Origin: Bacteroidota bacterium
GTDB taxonomy: Bacteria; Bacteroidota; Bacteroidia; Bacteroidales; VadinHA17
Reading direction: 5' to 3'
DNA: 6,068 bases
Assembly (NCBI GenBank): GCA_030593185.1
Contig: JAUVHQ010000137.1
Location: forward strand, 1-6,068
Part shown: positions 5,196 through 6,068 of the stretch, piece after piece
How the letters are laid out: each line of letters opens with the position of its first letter
How positions within the stretch are numbered: position 1 is the first letter of the stretch
Program-made: the position numbers and the translations under genes
The notes under the pieces: generated by a model
Databases searched by the model: none
What the model saw: only the letters and a program-made list of their open reading frames with translations
What the model was told of the DNA's origin: nothing

Positions 5196-6068
5196 ATGGA
5201 ATTTACAGCAAAAATTATCGCACAATTTCTGAATGGAGTAATTGAAGGAAATCCTGATGTTTCAGTTAATAATATTTCAGGAATTGAACAAGGGAAAAAA
5301 GGCACAATAGCATTTCTGGCTAATCCAAAATATGCTAAGTATTTGTATACAACTAAAGCATCTATTGTGTTGATAAATAAGGATTTTAATGTTGAGAAAA
5401 AAGTGAATTGTACATTAATAAGGGTCGAAGATGCCTACCAGTCACTTGCCTCATTGCTGGAATTATACGAGCAACAGAAACCTGTAAAAAATGGCATTCA
5501 TAAAATGGCAGTAATTGAGAAATCGGCAACTATAGGGAAGGATGTTTATATTGGGCCATTTGCCTATATTGGCGAAAAAGCTGTTGTAAAAAATAACGCC
5601 AAAATATATCCGCATGTATATATAGGTGATCAGGCTACCGTTGGGAATGGAACGGTAATTTATCCGGGAGTAAAGATATACCATGATTGTAGGATTGGAG
5701 CAGGATGCATAATTCATGCCGGGACAATTATCGGATCTGATGGTTTTGGATTTGCTCCGAAGTCCAGCAAGGATTATAAGAAAATTCCCCAGTTGGGTAA
5801 TGTGATTCTGGAAGATGATGTTGAGATTGGTGCAAATTGTTCAATCGACAGGGCAACCATGGGTTCAACGATTATTAAAAAGGGTGTAAAGCTTGATAAT
5901 TTAATACAAATTGCCCATAATGTAGAAATTGGTAAAAACACTGTAATGGCTGCCCAGACAGGAATTTCCGGATCAACAAAACTGGGGAGTGAATGTATGC
6001 TTGGTGGACAGGTTGGACTTATAGGTCATATTTCTATTGCTGATGGTGTGAAAATTGGCGCTCAGTCA
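5196..6068 (+). CDS. lpxD: UDP-3-O-acylglucosamine N-acyltransferase LpxD (partial, 3' end beyond right edge)
   Basis: LpxD moves a hydroxyacyl chain from acyl carrier protein to the 2-amino group of UDP-3-O-acylglucosamine, the third step of lipid A synthesis, in the cytoplasm. The window shows 291 codons; about 50 C-terminal residues should be missing, judging from the usual 340-350. Residues 1-100 form the uridine-binding domain, with FLANPKY at 40-46 carrying the aromatic residues F40 and Y46. From about 102 the left-handed beta-helix of hexapeptide repeats runs to the edge (for example [15 protein letters not shown]). Catalytic H241 lies in IAHNVEIG, matching E. coli H239. DGFGFAP (182-188) and a second conserved His (H278, GLIGHISI) are present. 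ATG at 5196 begins directly at family-like sequence ([12 protein letters not shown]). No Shine-Dalgarno is visible, because the tandem array occupies that position. In Bacteroidota the lpxC-fabZ fusion and lpxA usually follow; they would lie outside. Confidence 0.96.
   Translation, partial: MEFTAKIIAQFLNGVIEGNPDVSVNNISGIEQGKKGTIAFLANPKYAKYLYTTKASIVLINKDFNVEKKVNCTLIRVEDAYQSLASLLELYEQQKPVKNGIHKMAVIEKSATIGKDVYIGPFAYIGEKAVVKNNAKIYPHVYIGDQATVGNGTVIYPGVKIYHDCRIGAGCIIHAGTIIGSDGFGFAPKSSKDYKKIPQLGNVILEDDVEIGANCSIDRATMGSTIIKKGVKLDNLIQIAHNVEIGKNTVMAAQTGISGSTKLGSECMLGGQVGLIGHISIADGVKIGAQS

Noticed and set aside
5463..5717. 84-codon minus-strand open frame
   Set aside because: It is fully antisense to the hexapeptide-repeat region of lpxD, with no supporting signal.

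Overview
The window looks like a piece of a Bacteroidota chromosome, probably from the Bacteroidales/Marinilabiliales side. Three things point there. The protein sequences read like Bacteroides-type IF2, NusA, RimP and LpxD. Two promoter-like sites fit the Bacteroidota form (TTTG, 19-bp spacer, TAnnTTTG). An HD-domain phosphohydrolase gene lies next to lpxD, an arrangement I recall from this phylum. The DNA is AT-rich, and most genes lack a strong Shine-Dalgarno sequence. This placement is recognition from memory, not a database result.

Left half (1-3328, minus strand): the conserved translation/transcription cluster rimP-nusA-infB, read right to left. rimP (30S maturation) is followed after 8 nt by nusA (elongation, pausing and termination factor). 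A 63-nt AT-only-looking gap then leads to infB (initiation factor IF2), which runs off the left edge after 518 codons, inside its GTPase domain. A promoter at 3392-3422 and a GC-rich hairpin followed by a U-rich stretch at 3347-3363 form the leader of this operon.

Middle (3329-4752): a 167-bp divergent control region with two back-to-back promoters, then a plus-strand gene for a SAMHD1-like HD-domain phosphohydrolase that starts at GTG. All the metal-binding and catalytic positions I can align are present.

Right part (4743-6068): about 440 bp without a credible gene, packed with repeats. In order these are a G-rich 9-bp tandem repeat that overlaps the HD stop codon, a short palindrome, a direct repeat, a long imperfect inverted repeat of the 'GCGAAGCGACGAAGCAATC' type, and a CTTTWAA-based tandem array that ends 2 bp before the start codon of lpxD. 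lpxD (third step of lipid A synthesis) continues past the right edge; 291 codons are visible.

The protein-coding content is housekeeping and I see no new multi-gene system. What deserves a second look is non-coding: the composite repeat island in front of lpxD, the possible G-quadruplex at the HD stop codon, and the attenuator-like hairpin in the leader of the operon that encodes NusA.
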